Of a stretch of 64,000 nucleotides of DNA, positions 11,772-24,770 are shown one piece after another. The notes under the pieces are model-generated. The model did no database searches, was not told the DNA's origin, and was given only the letters and a program-made list of their open reading frames with translations. The DNA comes from Bedellia somnulentella (taxonomy: Eukaryota > Arthropoda > Insecta > Lepidoptera > Bedelliidae), in assembly GCA_963576735.1 (NCBI GenBank), contig OY755179.1, positions 2,046,001 through 2,110,000 of the forward strand, written 5' to 3'. Positions within the stretch are counted from its first letter, which is position 1. Every line of letters begins with the position of its first letter. The position numbers were made by a program, and so were the translations under genes.

Positions 11772-11932
11772 GTGTAGTGTCGGCTTAGAATAGCACTACC
11801 CCGTTTCTACCGATGGGTGTACGTAAGAGGCGACTAACAATATTGGGGTTTTTTAAGGGATTTTTGGGCGATGCGGCTGGAGACCCATCACCAACAACCT
11901 TTACTTTACCATCCTTTCCCCACTCAATTAAT
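11772..11932 (+). mobile_element. Family A repeat, 3'-truncated, followed by a LINE tail piece
   Basis: The 5' two thirds of family A run to CATCCTTTCCCCACTCAA. From about 11933 to 12043 the sequence switches to the 3' end of the RTE-like LINE in minus orientation (GGCAGAGACTATTAATCGCC), the same piece as at 16370-16470. Confidence 0.6.
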
Positions 11933-12043
11933 TTGCAAAGGAGTAGGCAGAGACTATTAATCGCCACTTTGTACGCACCGGACAAATCTCTGGAACTTAA
12001 TTTGCATTCATCAATAGCTTTACACATTCCCTTTTATTCTTCA

Positions 12044-12860
12044 CTAGTGGATCGTCCCAGCTTCGCACGGGTAGCGTTGTTTTTTAAATATCTGAGGTTT
12101 CTTTCTTCAGTCACTGCTCAAGCATTGTGAAATTCAGCGTAATGTTTTCAATTTATTAAATTTATAGCACTCCCTTAACAGTGTAGTTTGGTGATTTTGA
12201 ATGCGCTTTAATGAACGGTTCAGTATTTCCGTTTAATAGCAAATTTTGGAATAAAACGCTATGAAGTATTTATAACAATCTAAAAAATAAATCATTACGT
12301 TATGTAGGATGCAACTACTGGCGCCATCTAGTATGTTATATGTAAATTAGTAAAGATTTGGTTTCGATCACGGGCGCGATGGCTTATTTTATGTATAATT
12401 TCGGTGTTTGTCTACCGATTTCTATGATTCTTTTTTTATTGAAAAGGTAATAATGTTACCTTTTTTAAATTACGGATGAGTGAGAGGTTTACAAACGTAA
12501 GATTAAACAAATATAATTAGGATGTTCCGAATTGCTAAGCTATCAGGAATTACACGTGTTATTGTGAGTCAACCATAAAAGATAGACATATACTGTTGAG
12601 GATTTTATTTTAGATAATTTTATGAAGAATATTTCCGCCACACATGATTTCTATGTAAGTTTAACCATTAAGGCTGCACACGCGACGTAAGCTTAAAAAA
12701 TGGAGTTACTTCTCCTGTTTTCCCCAAATTTCCCAAAATTCCCCTTTACTTCTCTGCTGGAAAGTATACAAAAACCTGCGCAGGAGTATGAAGAATAATT
12801 GTACCAGGTTTCGTTAAAATCCGTCGAGTAGTTTTTGTTTCCATAAGGAACATACAAACC

Positions 12861-12902
<42 letters not shown>

Positions 12903-13021
12903 AATTTTACTGATTGCATTTTTGGCATCAGTATCGATCCCTAATCACCACCTGATAGTTATTTTGAAAATATATTTCATGTACAGAATTGACCTCTCTA
13001 CAGATTTATTATAAGTATAGA
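12044..13021 (-). mobile_element. Non-autonomous Helitron, copy 1 (978 bp)
   Basis: On the minus strand it begins TCTATACTTATAATAAATCTG-like and ends with the GC-rich hairpin region CTACCCGTGCGAAGCTGGG and then CTAG, next to T: the Helitron pattern 5'-TC ... CTAG|T with insertion between A and T. It holds an internal (GTCT)n microsatellite. Three other copies lie at 25736-26654, 47781-48790 and 58077-59014. Confidence 0.8.
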
Positions 13022-13437
13022 TATACCTGCCTTTTGAGCACATTTAAAAGTGTCGCCTGTGGTCATCCAATACTGACATTACCATACACATTGTATCTTT
13101 AAACTATCGTTTACCAAGTTACTTGCATTCATCCTCTTTGCCCAAAACTCCTTAGTCATCAATTTAGTCATGTATGTAAAAATAAAAAAATATGTTCATA
13201 AAAAGTGGCGATAGGTCTGCCCCCAATCACGTGGATGCTCTGACTCAGCAAATCTTGGGTATTCTGAAAAACAAGTTACAAAATATCATGTGATAATTGG
13301 AAGTTTCAACACCTCTGCCATCCCTTTGAGGATTTAAGCTTAAAAATTGATACTGACTGAAATTGATATTGATTGAGGACTCGAACCCGCGACCTCCCGG
13401 TTAACGCCCCAGTCCCAATTGTACTACTATGGTGGAC

Positions 13438-13700
13438 GACAGCCGTGGCTGAGTGGATAGGTGACTAGCTTCTCGGTCCGGAGGTTGCGGGTTCGATCCC
13501 CGCTGAGGGCAACACTTATGTGACGAGCGTAAATGTTGCTTCTTAGTCTTGGGTGTTATTTATATGTGTATTATATAATATTAAATATATCGTTAAGTTA
13601 GTATCCCATAATACAAGTCTTACTTAGTTTGGGGCTAACTTGATCTGTGTATAATATGTCCGTATGTCCGTATGTATGTCCGTATGTATGGTGTCAAGCG
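13438..13700 (+). mobile_element. tRNA-derived SINE (family C)
   Basis: The head GCCGTGGCTGAGTGGATAGG (box A-like) is followed by GGTTGCGGGTTCGATCCCC (box B), then a non-tRNA body and a (TATGTCCG)n-type tail. A 5'-truncated second copy lies at 16160-16345. The long body and the second copy argue against a functional tRNA gene. Confidence 0.7.
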
Positions 13701-14009
13701 ACTACTGATGCGAAATTCTTCTTTCCTTTGTTTTCCTAACAGCAGAATGGCGTCCTGTGTCGAATATTTTGTTCCTTAATTGATAAGTAATAATCTCCAC
13801 ACGAGGTTTTCATGAACAAAACATTCTAATTATGAAAATTGTGTTGAGATATATGGTACATACAAACATGCGAAATGTTGCTAAACGCGATAAGCTCCTC
13901 CAAATACTTTAGGTTAATGAAATGTTCATCATGATCCTATAAACTAATAACTAGATGAACGTTCTCATTTACGAGTAAAGTTTGAAAGACAAAAAAATTA
14001 CAAACATAC

Positions 14010-14248
14010 CGATACTCACGGCTATAAATCCCTAGAAGGGGTAGCCAGAGCTAAGGAATTAGAAATTCCTCAACCACTTTTGGAAAATTGAGTAGGGAAA
14101 AGATGGTAAAATAAATGTTGTTGGTGATGGGTCTCTAAACGCATCACCCAAAAATGCCTTAAAAAGCCCAATATCGTTAATCGCCTCTTACGTACACCCA
14201 CCGGCAGAAATGGGGTAGTGCTTTTCTAAGCCGACACTACACAGCATC
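14010..14248 (-). mobile_element. Family A repeat, full copy
   Basis: On minus it runs from TGTAGTGTCGGCTTAGAAAA to CCGTGAGTATC, with the family landmarks in order. Confidence 0.7.
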
Positions 14249-14517
14249 AAAAAAATCTAAGTATATAATTTGGTAACTCAACACACAGAAATTTAATTGA
14301 ATTACATATTATAAACAGTTACAGTGGTAGTCCCCTGAAACTCATTGCGAGTTTGTTTTTGTAGGTTAATAAATATAAACAATTAAAACACGATAGTGAG
14401 TAAGCCTTATAATAAGATCATGACATGATTTAGTTTTCTAAGTCCAAAGTCGCTCGTTGATGTCTTCTTTATGTGGTCATGATCACTAATAAATAGGACC
14501 GTTCTATTCAATGCATA

Positions 14518-14715
14518 CTAGCTTTTTGCCCGCGACTACGTTCGCGTTTATGATTTTTTTATTATAACATAATATTGATCCAGTAATGGAAAATTTGTGA
14601 AATTTCGGTAAAACTTTAGATGGAGACCTTCAATTTGATACCTGAACCAATTTTCTAGCTTCGCGACACAGACTGGTTTACAAAGTCCACCCTCTCTCGT
14701 TTAATATATAAGGAT
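14518..14715 (-). mobile_element. Helitron 3'-end fragment (second family)
   Basis: On + it starts CTAGCTTTTTGCCCGCGACT. Read on minus this is a GC-rich stem ending in CTAG next to T. The same end, on +, lies at 55985-56028. The 5' boundary is not clear. Confidence 0.5.
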
Positions 14716-15427
14716 ATCAATTCAAGTAATAAAAACATAATTTTACAGTTGCGCATAGTGTAGTTTTTGTATATCACGATTTATATATTTCATTTCTTCT
14801 AGTGAGATGACTTTATACGAGAACTTTTAGTTATGCGAACAAATATGATAAAAGAAAACGTGCATCTAATGAAAAAAAATATGTGAAGAATGCCAAAGAT
14901 GTTTGTCAGATACGCACATTGTGGCTATCATCTTGTCTTAATGAGAACTAATGGTGTCAGTTAGTGTAATCAGCTCAACTATCAATAATTTTGCCTTGAC
15001 AGTGTACTTACGAAATAGGTGCATGACATACCGCCACTTCATACGAATCTGTCTCATGATCAAGTACAAACTACAAACATAGAGATTTCCACATAATTTG
15101 TCTCATTTTGACCTTGATTAATAAATTAAAGTAATCATAATCACTCAGCGACCACCGCAGTAACAATACATAATTCAATAATCAGTACAAGTACACACTT
15201 AGGGCCAGTTTTTTGATCCGTAGTTAAAAATATAACCATTTGTTACATTGACTATAGTTAAATGACTAACGAGTAGTTAAATCGTAAATCCATTTTGGTT
15301 CTATATTTGACCATTACTTACTCTAACCACGGGTCAAAAAATGCATTTTGCTGATATCTAACTAATAGTTACGATTTTTAACAAATTGTTGAGTTAACCA
15401 CGGATCAAAAAACTGGCCCTTAGTATC

Positions 15428-15679
15428 GTGTAGTGTCGGCTTAGAATAACACTACCCCATTTCTACCCGTGGGTGATCGTAAGAGGCGACTAAGGGTATA
15501 GGGGCTTCTTAAGTGATTTTTGGGTGATGTGGTTGGAGACCCGTCACCAAAAACATTTATTTATTATTACCACCTTTTCCCCAATCAACTTCCAAAAGTG
15601 GCTGAGGAATTTCTAATTCCAAAGCTCTGGCTACCCCGTTAAGGGATTTAGAGCCGTGAGTATATGTGTGTATGTATGT
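15428..15679 (+). mobile_element. Family A repeat, full copy
   Basis: TGTAGTGTCGGCTTAGAATA through to GTGAGTATATGTGTGTATG. A family B SINE in minus orientation follows directly. Confidence 0.7.
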
Positions 15680-15689
15680 AAAAAAAACT

Positions 15690-16018
15690 CAAACGTTTTC
15701 TAATACTTCTGAACATTTAGTAACATTGTGACCAGGTGTTCGGAGTACCCACGTTTTGTTTAAACAGTGTAATCACGTGATAAGAGGTAGGCCTATCGCC
15801 GTTTTGTACGAATACACTTGTCACATGATATGACTGAGTAAAACTTAGCCATATGGGTTTCCTTACGATGTTTTCCCTCACTGGTAACAACCATGGTAAA
15901 TTAACCACACTTATGACTTTAGAAAAGAGAAATTGGTGTAGGCCCGGCCCGGGATTTGAACGTTTATCGTCTGTACGATAAGGAGTGTTCTACCCACTGA
16001 GCTATCACAGTTGTATAC
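15690..16018 (-). mobile_element. Family B SINE
   Basis: It has the tail-side motif CTCAAACGTTTTCTAATACTTC, the central ATCACGTGATAAGAGG-like core and the tRNA-like head (CTACCCACTGAGCTATCACA on +). It is somewhat diverged. Confidence 0.65.
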
Positions 16019-16159
16019 AATTGTACTGCTTATTGTCAAGTATGCCAACCGCTGCTATGCCACCTTCATAGACTATGGTTAAATCTCCCATTATATAAAT
16101 GGGTTAACTAAAGGCTCGATTTCCTTAGTGGGATCACATATATAGATGAATATTTCCAC

Positions 16160-16345
16160 TGACCATTGGTCGCGGGTTCAAATCCCGCTGAGGGCAACAT
16201 TTGAATGACGAATATGTATGATTGTTTCCTAGTCTTTATATGTGTATTATATTATAGGATTAAATAATGCGTTAAACTAGAGCCCTGTCATTAAAGTGTT
16301 CTTAATTTGAGGCTAACTTGATATATATGTTCGTATATATTCATA
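16160..16345 (+). mobile_element. Family C SINE, 5'-truncated
   Basis: It starts within the tRNA-like head at the box B region (GCGGGTTCAAATCCCGC) and follows the body of the copy at 13438 (AGTCTT, TATGTGTATTATAT, GGCTAACTTG). Confidence 0.6.
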
Positions 16346-16349
16346 CATA

Positions 16350-16870
16350 CATACATATACTCACGCCATTATTTCCCATTGGGGTAGGTGGAGACTATTA
16401 ATCACCACTTTATACGACCCTGGCAAACATCTCCAGCTTTGTTTACATCCATCAATCTTTTTATACATGCTCTTTTATTCTTCATACTTTGGACGCCGGC
16501 CTTTTTGAGCACACACTCTATTTAGTACAGGTGCGTCCTCCGTAGTCGTCCTCTATTCACATTACCTTCCACATTGGCTTTATACAGATCTCTTTCACCA
16601 ATTTACTCTCTATGTGCCAAAACCATCTCAACATTCGTTTTTCTATCTTTTTTACAATATCATCTTTCACGCCGCACCTTTCACAAAATCACGTCATTTC
16701 TCACACGATCACATTACCTTACATTACAAACTTTTATGAGGGACCTCATTTCTACTGCATTCACTCTGCTTTCATGCTTCTTCTGCCACACCCAACATTC
16801 ACTGCCATACATAAGCGGAGGAACCAGAATAGCACCATGCACTGCCATTCGGGCCTTTTTGGACACCAAC
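16350..16870 (-). pseudogene. RTE-like LINE, C-terminal reverse-transcriptase remnant
   Basis: Read on minus, broken frames give pieces such as PPLMYGSECWVWQKKHESR, NAVEMRSL, KANVEGNVNRGRLRRT and a final YPNGK just before the tail GTGAGTATATGTATGTATG. These are typical of the C-terminal part of the LINE proteins often annotated as craniofacial development protein 2-like in insects. Several stops break it. Its 3' tail is the same as that of the family A repeats. Confidence 0.7.
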
Positions 16871-16999
16871 TGACTAGACATGAGACTATTCAAAGCTCCA
16901 TTAACCGCATTACTCTTTTATATTATATATATTTATGATGTAGTGAAAAGTACACTAGACACTGAAATAACCCTGGAACTTCTTGACATTGAGGTAGTA

Positions 17000-18220
17000 C
17001 TCTCTCACTGAGTTACAGCTTTGCAATTTAGTAATTTTGATGTTTTAGCATGTCACCGGTGTCTTCATTGTATTATTGTGAGCTCCAAAATCTCAACTTC
17101 TTATCAATCATCATACATATAGTTAGATATATCATTAATTTGTAAAATACAATTGCGAATAAAATGAGTGTAACAAAAACCGTAACCAGTTTTACAAAAT
17201 GTAGATATTTGAGATAAAAATCTCAAACTCAACTGGCACTTAGTTCAATAAACATTATCATAGTCAGCAATTACGGAGGCCGTACACCTCGCGATGTGGC
17301 TGCCTTGGGCTTTATTTGCATACTTTGGAAATAAAAAAAACCTATAGATTGGCGCCTGTAAAAATGTCAGACTGATCTTTATAAGGTACCAGAGCGCATG
17401 TAAAAAGAAGTAGAACAAAACTTCATTTTTTGCTCGTAACAAAACAAGTCCGACTCGATTAGTTCACTGCCTATTATAATTTAATTTGTACCTTAAACAT
17501 AGATTTTCTTGCACGAAAGGATTGGATTATTGAACACTCCCATATCTGTTATTATTTACACGTAATCATCAAATTAAAATTGATTTTTGAAGTACGTAAT
17601 TTGTACGTTTTTACCCGGATAGTCAATTGTGGTCAATAAAACTGGTTTTCCGCGGCAACTAACTTCGTAAACGTTAAGGATAGACCTATTAGTGAGACAA
17701 AGAAATTGCTCCGATAAATCAAGCCGAGGTATGCATCAGCAAGCAGACCGGCAGCCGGCAGGTTAATATCGCGATGATGAAGTATTCAACTATTGATTCC
17801 ACATACATTCTAGATCAACACTGGGGAATATTGATTGTCGTATTGTAATACACGAACTAGTTTCATCCTGAGTTAGTGGTTATTTATTCAGTACTTTAAT
17901 GAATATATTTACTGAGAGCCTATAGAGGTCTGCCTTTATAGAGGTCGAGTTTTATTTTATCGTGAAATAAGTATAACTGACGGGTCGTTATTGGTTCTGA
18001 TCTAAAGTTATTATGTGTGGTTAATTTTGTATATTACTGTTGATTATAAAACTACATTTTTGAGTTTATTCAAAATGAGATAAAGTTAATTTTGAGTATT
18101 TTTCACACGCATCTTAAGTCATAGGTATATTGTGAACGCACTATTAAAAGAAAATATTAATAAACTAACACCACCTAAAAGTGTTTCAAAATATTTTAGT
18201 TGTGTTTTTTATAATACATT
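17000..18220. other. Intronic stretch without a recognisable feature
   Basis: AT-rich sequence. I see no gene and no clear repeat boundary here. Confidence 0.45.
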
Positions 18221-18221
18221 T

Positions 18222-18492
18222 ATACTTCTGAACATCACGTCACATTGTCACCTGGTGTTCAGAGTACCCAAGTTTTGCTTGGACAGTGTTCTCACGTCAA
18301 AGGGGGCAGGCCTATCATCGTTTTGTCCGAATACATTGTCACATACAACTTAGTCATGTGGGTTTCCTCACGATGTTTTCCTTTGCAGCCTTGATAAATT
18401 AACCACACATATGACTTTAGTAATGACTCATTGGTGTAGTCTTTTTCGCATGATAAGCGCAGGTTCTAACCGATCGATGAGCTATCTTGATT
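18222..18492 (-). mobile_element. Family B SINE, partial
   Basis: It begins at ATACTTCTGAACATCACGTC, without the tail, and runs through the core to a decayed tRNA-like head (CGATCGATGAGCTATCTTG). From here to 20400 nothing else is recognisable except a decayed MITE-like copy near 19728-19860. Confidence 0.6.
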
Positions 18493-20496
18493 ACATTGCT
18501 ATTATCAAACAATATTTCCTTTAAAGTTGGCCAACCCAGTTTTATGAACATTCCTAATATTATCTAAGTATGTAATTGTTCCTTCCGCCTGAGCATTACG
18601 TTAACGCAGTATGTATGTACGTAGTATGTAGCAATTTTTGTTCTAAATTTATTCGCTATTTATTATGTCCTATGAAATTCGTCTTGGAAATTTAAATTTC
18701 TTGACACATTGAAAATATTTCTGAGTTAAGCTTCTACTACTATTTCTACAATAATATTAAGTTACATTTCTGTTTATGTTATTGTGGTTGCTCATTGGTA
18801 TTTTTTATAACTTTATACAAGCGGTGGTCATTTAACTTAATTGGTTCTTATGTTATTACGTTTTTCTGATATTAGCTGTGTACTGCCGACTAAGCATAAA
18901 AGTAATTTAATTTAAGTTTACCATAACCAACCATCTCCCCATCCTACTACACCACAGTACGAGATAGGGTAGTGAAATTAAAATCCGAACCTCCATAGTA
19001 CAGTCAGTCATACAATATTTACGATAAAATGTATTGAAAAACTTAAAAGCCACGCGAGCGCAGCATGCTCAATTGCTCATGTAAATGTTGTTTGGAATGC
19101 AATAACACAGCCAATTGATTATTCGATTTATATCAATAATGGCCGGTACTTTGTGTTAACTATTATGGATGGAACTGTGTTTTTTTATTAATCAATGCAG
19201 TTGTGGTTTTGAGTTCGCTTGTGTTATCGGAATATGTTTAACAAATCACTTTTTAATAGTTATATTTATTTTTAAATACATGATAACAAAGATAACGATT
19301 TTTGATAAACGTATTATTTCATCCTTTGCTTCATATTTTTTCTGCCTGTGTACTCCAAGGTTACAAATTTCATCAATATTTCATGAATCGCGCAGGTCTC
19401 AAGCCTTGGGTTGGATTCCCGTGGTACTCATGGCTATAAATCCCAAAACGGGTAATAATTTTTTAACGTTAAATTGTAACTTTCTTAATACTAAGTTTAC
19501 TTCGGATTCGGAAGGTGTTTTGTTGAGAGAAGAACCCGTAAGAAACTCATCAACACGCATCTATTGAGACATTACTGCCGTATAAACGAATACGTGTTTA
19601 ATTTATGCGAGTTCCAATAATAAAGAAAACATGAGGATGTGAGCAAATAACCAGAGGATGAGGCCGTTTTATATAATTGCTTGCACTTCTTATTCGAATG
19701 ATCCATACTTCGTGCGCGTAGCGAAGCTTAGCATGAGCGCTAATTTATCGCCACGATATCGATTAGAATGAGATGACAGTATACAATACTATGTAAGTGC
19801 GTAAGAGATAGCTGTTTTATAATACGCGATATCCAGTTAAAAGGTTGCTCGTACCAGCTATGCGCCGACATAATTAATGTTAAACCCAATATCCACGCCT
19901 TAACTTGCCGCTTTTATTTTAAATAAACGAGATGTGATTAATATAATTACAAGTAGAGGCAACTTGTCCTTGGTTGCATTTGCTAGTTTGATCCGGGTCT
20001 ACTATTTATAAATATATAATAATATTAATAGGTTGTTGTTATGTACGGATCCTATCCTACGCACACCTTCGGAACAATCGTCAAACCAGTCACTGATAAA
20101 GGAAAGGTCTGACACCGTAGGAGTGTCTAAAAGCTTTGTCTTGTTTATGATTGACATGTCATATTTTTTGTACTTGGTTTTGAGTATATATATGTATATG
20201 TTCTATTTAAGAAAGCATCCGTATTATGCATATTATATTGTTAACACGGAAGTGTTATTATGTTAAACATGAGGCAGGTATACTCCTTTGGCGAGCTTAT
20301 CATACTTAATGGGTGTCAAGGTGTGCCTACCTAATTGTATCATTTTCTGGCTAACTCTTTTTGAAATTTATAGCCTGGAGGATATGTGTTGTCGTTTCTC
20401 TTCTAATTATAAAAGTAATACTTCCGAACATCACCTGGCTCGTCATCAGGTGTTCAGAGTATTCACTTTTTTCATGGACAATATAATCAATTGAGA

Positions 20497-20690
20497 AAGA
20501 AAGAAAGAAAAATAATTTATTAGGCAATAAAATAATAATAGTACAATCGTTGGGTGAATTACAAAGGTTGCAGAATTGGTTCTGTCTATGTGTATATACA
20601 TATGTGCCTCAGCTGCCTATCTCGCAGGACACATCAGCTGAAGCACGCTGGTTTTCAGCCAGCACCAGTATTTTATAACATACGTGACAG
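20497..20690 (-). mobile_element. LINE 3'-end fragment
   Basis: AATAATTTATTAGGCAATAA with a GAAA repeat at the left looks like a reversed LINE tail with polyadenylation signals. A short body follows (GCCTCAGCTGCCTATCTCG). No ORF remains. Confidence 0.4.
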
Positions 20691-21990
20691 AGGTTGTATG
20701 TGAACAAATAACGCAATACCTAGAAACAAATAGTATCCTACCCGTTTACCAATCTGGGTTTCGTAGGAATCACAGTACTTCAACGGCGCTAATAGATGTT
20801 GTAGATGATATTCCATACGCCCAAGATAGGAATGAAGCAACAATACTCATACAATAAGGAATGAATAAAACCTTGTTACTCGTACTTGCCAAACTGGAAT
20901 ATTATGGGTTCGATTGGCAAACAATTGATTGGTTCGACAGTTACCTCACTTCACGTTTTCAAATTGTAGAAATGATTAAAAGAAATGGTCACGTTCAATA
21001 TTCCAAAAGTTATCATGTTCCTAGGGGCGCACCGCAGGGTTCAAATTTGGCACCAATTCTGTTCATCTTGTACACAGCTGATATTACGAAACACATTAAA
21101 AATTGTAGATACCATATGTTTGCAGATGATCTACAGTTATATATATATATATATATATCTAGGCAATGTAGTGAAACAGAAGATGATAAAAGACAGATCT
21201 GGATAAAATCATGGACTGGTCAACCCAAAATTCTATGGTGCTTAATCCATCTAAATCCAAATATATGGTAATCGGAAGTAAACAACAACTACTAATTTTT
21301 GATAAAAACTCTTATTTAGTTAAAATAGATAACGTGCCAATAGAAAGAGTAGATGAGGCTCGTAACCTAGGACTTATTTTTGATAGCCAACTGAAATTTG
21401 AAAATCATATTGTTATGTGGTGAAAAACTGCTTCTGTAGGTTAAAAGTCTTATATAAATTAAGCCACTTTTTAAGCATTGATATTCGTATAACTTTGTGT
21501 AAGTTCCTTCTGCTAATCAAGTTACGGGGATATAGTTTACGGTCCTTGCCTGCTGGCCCGCACACGTAAACTTATTCAGCGAGTTCAGAACGCGTGCGCG
21601 CGATATTGTTTCAACATATTAGCCCGTACCCATACCTCAACACCAACAAATTGTTGAACCTAGAGTCTAGAAGAAAACTGCACCTAGCTAATATGGTCCC
21701 GAACGATATCTCAATATCAGACGCGAGGGCACTCCCATCTGCTCGTGATACCCAAGCATCGCACTACAGCGTTCCGAGACAGCTTCCGATTCGCAGCCTC
21801 AAAGTTTTGGAATGATTTACCACAACCACTACGAGATTACAACTCTGTCACTACATTTAAATTAAGACTAAAGCAGATATTATTATCACTACAGTGTTAT
21901 CATTAGTGTTAGTGTTAGGATATAACATAAGAAATTACATTTACTGTAATTGTTTTGTGTTGTTCTGTTGTTGTCATGGTATTATAATTT
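20690..21990 (+). pseudogene. Decayed LINE reverse-transcriptase fragment
   Basis: Frames on + give SGFRRNHSTSTALIDVVDDI, then WFDSYLTSRFQIVEM, RGAPQGSNLAPILFILY and HMFADDLQLY, which are reverse-transcriptase motifs in the correct order, the last two being the PQG and ADD boxes. A (TA)n tract after ADD, frame changes and stops break it. The C-terminal part continues to about 21850 and an AT-rich end lies near 21990. It is a non-LTR element of the Jockey/CR1 type, with no endonuclease part present. Confidence 0.75.
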
Positions 21991-22519
21991 GTTAAATGTA
22001 TTAAAAGGAGAAAAAACTCTGATGTGCTAAATGGAAATATTGTCACTTTCTCTGTCGGCGATGTATGTAGGTAATTGATTAAGCCAAACTATTTTAATGT
22101 TTAAAAAAAAAATGTGCAAGATATTGTTTGTTTGAAAATATGTTACAACAATACTATTTATTTCATTATTTTTTTTGTATAATATGAAACATGTTGATAT
22201 CGGGAACAGGGCTTTTTGCTGAGTTACTCATAAAGTTAGACATGAGGTAGCGTATTCGTACAAAGCCGGATAGGAATCGCACATATCAATTGATTATACT
22301 CGTAAGTCCATGACATACGTGAGTAATCTGAACACCTGACGACGAGCCTTCCGAAGTATTTGTTTATTTATTTCAACTCATAAAATATGCTATTCAAGAT
22401 AAAAATAATTTGCTAACAATTAAACAATAGGTAGGTAGAATAAAGCCCAAAAACGTATAAGTACAAAAAAAAGTTTTACACCTGTGAACTAAGACACAAG
22501 GTACACAAAGTAAGTAGGC

Positions 22520-22704
22520 ATACGTAAGAGGCGACTAACAGTATTGGGGCTTTTTAAGGGATTTTTGGGCGATGCAGTTGGAGACCCATCACCAACAACC
22601 TTTATTTTACCATCTTTTCCCAACGCAACTTCCAAAAGTGGCTGAGGAATTTACCCCTTCTAGGGATTTATAGCCGTGAGTATATGCATGTATGTATGTA
22701 TGTA
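22520..22704 (+). mobile_element. Family A repeat, 5'-truncated
   Basis: It starts at ACGTAAGAGGCGACTAACAG and ends GTGAGTATATGCATGTATG. Confidence 0.65.
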
Positions 22705-23164
22705 AAATTGTAAAATAAAAAGAGGAACGAGTTACTTACTTCAAAGAGTTAAAAAAGTGGAAAGATGGTGCAATAAGTGATTGTTGATAATAAGTTTCTA
22801 ACCACATCGTAAACAATCGCTTAAAATGACATAATTTGTGTATAATTAATTTTCAATAAAATAAATAATTATTTAATTAATTTAAAGCATTCCTATGCGG
22901 TCTAGTAATATATCTTCAAAATATAAATAACAGGAGGTAGTAAAACAATCTAATATAGACAGAATATAAGAAATAAATCAATTTAATCTTAAAATTAATC
23001 ATTATTAACTATAACTATGTTTTATAAAAAAAATACATATATAAAAATACAAAAATATATGATACGAAAAAAACATATTTTACTTACTCCAAGATACACA
23101 CAAACTATAATCTTCTAATGGGATCTTTGCGAGTATTGTAAAATGGTACACAATTCGACTAAGT

Positions 23165-23310
23165 CTGCAGAGCAAGCACGAGCGCTGTTTAAACTAGTTA
23201 TCGCGTGGGATAAAGCAGCCATATCTTACGCACTTACTTAGTATCGTATACAGCCATCTCATTCTAACCGTTATCGTGTCGATAAAATAGCGCTCGTGCT
23301 TGCCCTTCTG
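23165..23310 (-). mobile_element. MITE with AGGGCAAGCACGAG ends, second copy
   Basis: Ends AGCAAGCACGAGCGCT and AGCGCTCGTGCTTGCCCT are inverted repeats. The body matches the copy at 469-599 in reverse (ATCGCGTGGGATAAAGCAGC). Confidence 0.65.
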
Positions 23311-23795
23311 AAATGAAATCTTCGGGCCAAGTTGCAAACGAAATCGATAACCTCTGTCAACCACAATGGAAGTTAATGGCAAAAATATGCACCCCAGTGT
23401 GGCTGGGATTAAACTCAATAAATGAAAATATCACTTATGTTTTGCTAAGTTCTACTTATTTCCTTGAATATGATACAATTATAACATTAACTTATAAATA
23501 AGCCCGAATCAGATACTGAAATAATATTTCCGAAAGACAAATGTTTAAAAGACTCAATTGTAAACTTAATAAATAACACACGAACGCAATTAACAAGGCT
23601 CGATACTAACTGCTATCGATTAATAATTATTGTTGGCATTATGCATCGAGTTTTAACTGAACACATAAATACTGACCACTTAAAAGCTGATAGACCTTCA
23701 AATCATTGTCAATTCACACTCAATGGAACTAATGGCGCTAAATTTATTTTATTATTCTAATGTAATGGCGCTTGATGAATATTTTTTAAATAAAA

Positions 23796-24045
23796 CATAA
23801 CATAAACATAACATAATCATAAACGTTCACGCCGAATATCCCCGAAGGGGTTGGCAGAGGTACTAATACTTCTGAACATCACGTGACTTTGTCACCTGGT
23901 GTTCAGAGTACCCACGTTTTGCATGGACAGTGTACTCACGTGATAGGGGGCAGGCCTATCGCCGTTTTGTACGAATACACTGTCACATGACTAAGTACAA
24001 CTCAGCCATGTGGGTTTCCTCACGATGTTTTCCCTCACCGTTAAA
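23796..24045 (-). mobile_element. Family B SINE lacking its tRNA-like head
   Basis: The tail ATAACATAATCATAAACG and the core are intact, and the copy stops at CCTCACCGTTAA. In sense orientation the 5' head is missing, as in ordinary 5' truncation during retrotransposition. Confidence 0.7.
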
Positions 24046-24535
24046 TAAAACATACTTAAAATGATGGCTTTATCTCGTAGAGGATTGGTAAAAAGATTTA
24101 GAATTTTCATTTGCCTATTATTTCATTTATTACAAGATAATGTTGAAAAATTAAGAAGAAGCGATAAAAAAAATATTGTTGATTAAACCTCATCTAGGTA
24201 TCTTCTCCCTATTAGTTGTTTACGTACCGTTTAGAACTTACTTCTCTTTTGGTAGGTTTGGAGGAAAAGGGAAGATCTTCCGCCAAGCGGTGGTGTGCCT
24301 GGGGACCACGGTCCAACTGTATTAAGTTGGAACTTGGATATATACTAAGTATTTTTTTAAACTTCTTCTCGATGTAGGAATAAAGCTGCGAGTCTTGATG
24401 ACGAGTGTGACGTATATTGCTTGGTAACGTGTTGCCGTGGAACGAGATTTATCTTGCACTGTCAGCGTTTCTAAGTAGTCCGCGTACAGTAGGGGAAGTT
24501 TTCTTATAAGCTGAGTATATACTGTTTAACATCAC

Positions 24536-24770
24536 GCTAGATATTTAACGGAGAGGGAAACCGTCTTGAGGAAACCCACATGGCTAAGTTGCATTAGTCA
24601 TGTAACAGTGTATTCGTACAATACGGCGACAGGCCTGCCCTCTATCACGTGAGTACATTGTCCAAGCAAAACATGAGTACTCTGAACACCAAGTGATAAT
24701 ATCGCATGATGTTCAGAAGTATTTGTACCCCTTCCAACCCCTTCAATGATATACAACGTGAACGTTTGAG
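24536..24770 (+). mobile_element. Family B SINE, 5'-truncated, + orientation
   Basis: It starts TTAACGGAGAGGGAAACCGT and ends AACGTGAACGTTTGAG. The rest up to 25735 shows no gene. Confidence 0.6.

Noticed and set aside
12860..12900. A CRISPR-like array or coding repeat from the CAGA/GTCT tracts (also 26498, 37833, 47901 and 58832)
   Set aside because: These are 4-bp microsatellites inside Helitrons. The CLSVCLSV frames read through them are artefacts.
13440..13510. A tRNA gene (box A and box B both good)
   Set aside because: The sequence continues into a SINE body with a second copy at 16160, and the cloverleaf is not convincing. Treated as a tRNA-derived SINE head. The same applies to 38192-38270.
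16574..16938. Plus-strand ORFs of about 100 codons
   Set aside because: The minus strand carries recognisable RTE-type LINE protein pieces over the same bases.
19169..19567. A 132-codon frame on +
   Set aside because: Composition is low-complexity, there is no domain or splice context, and its right half contains a scrap of family A sequence (GGCTATAAATCCC).
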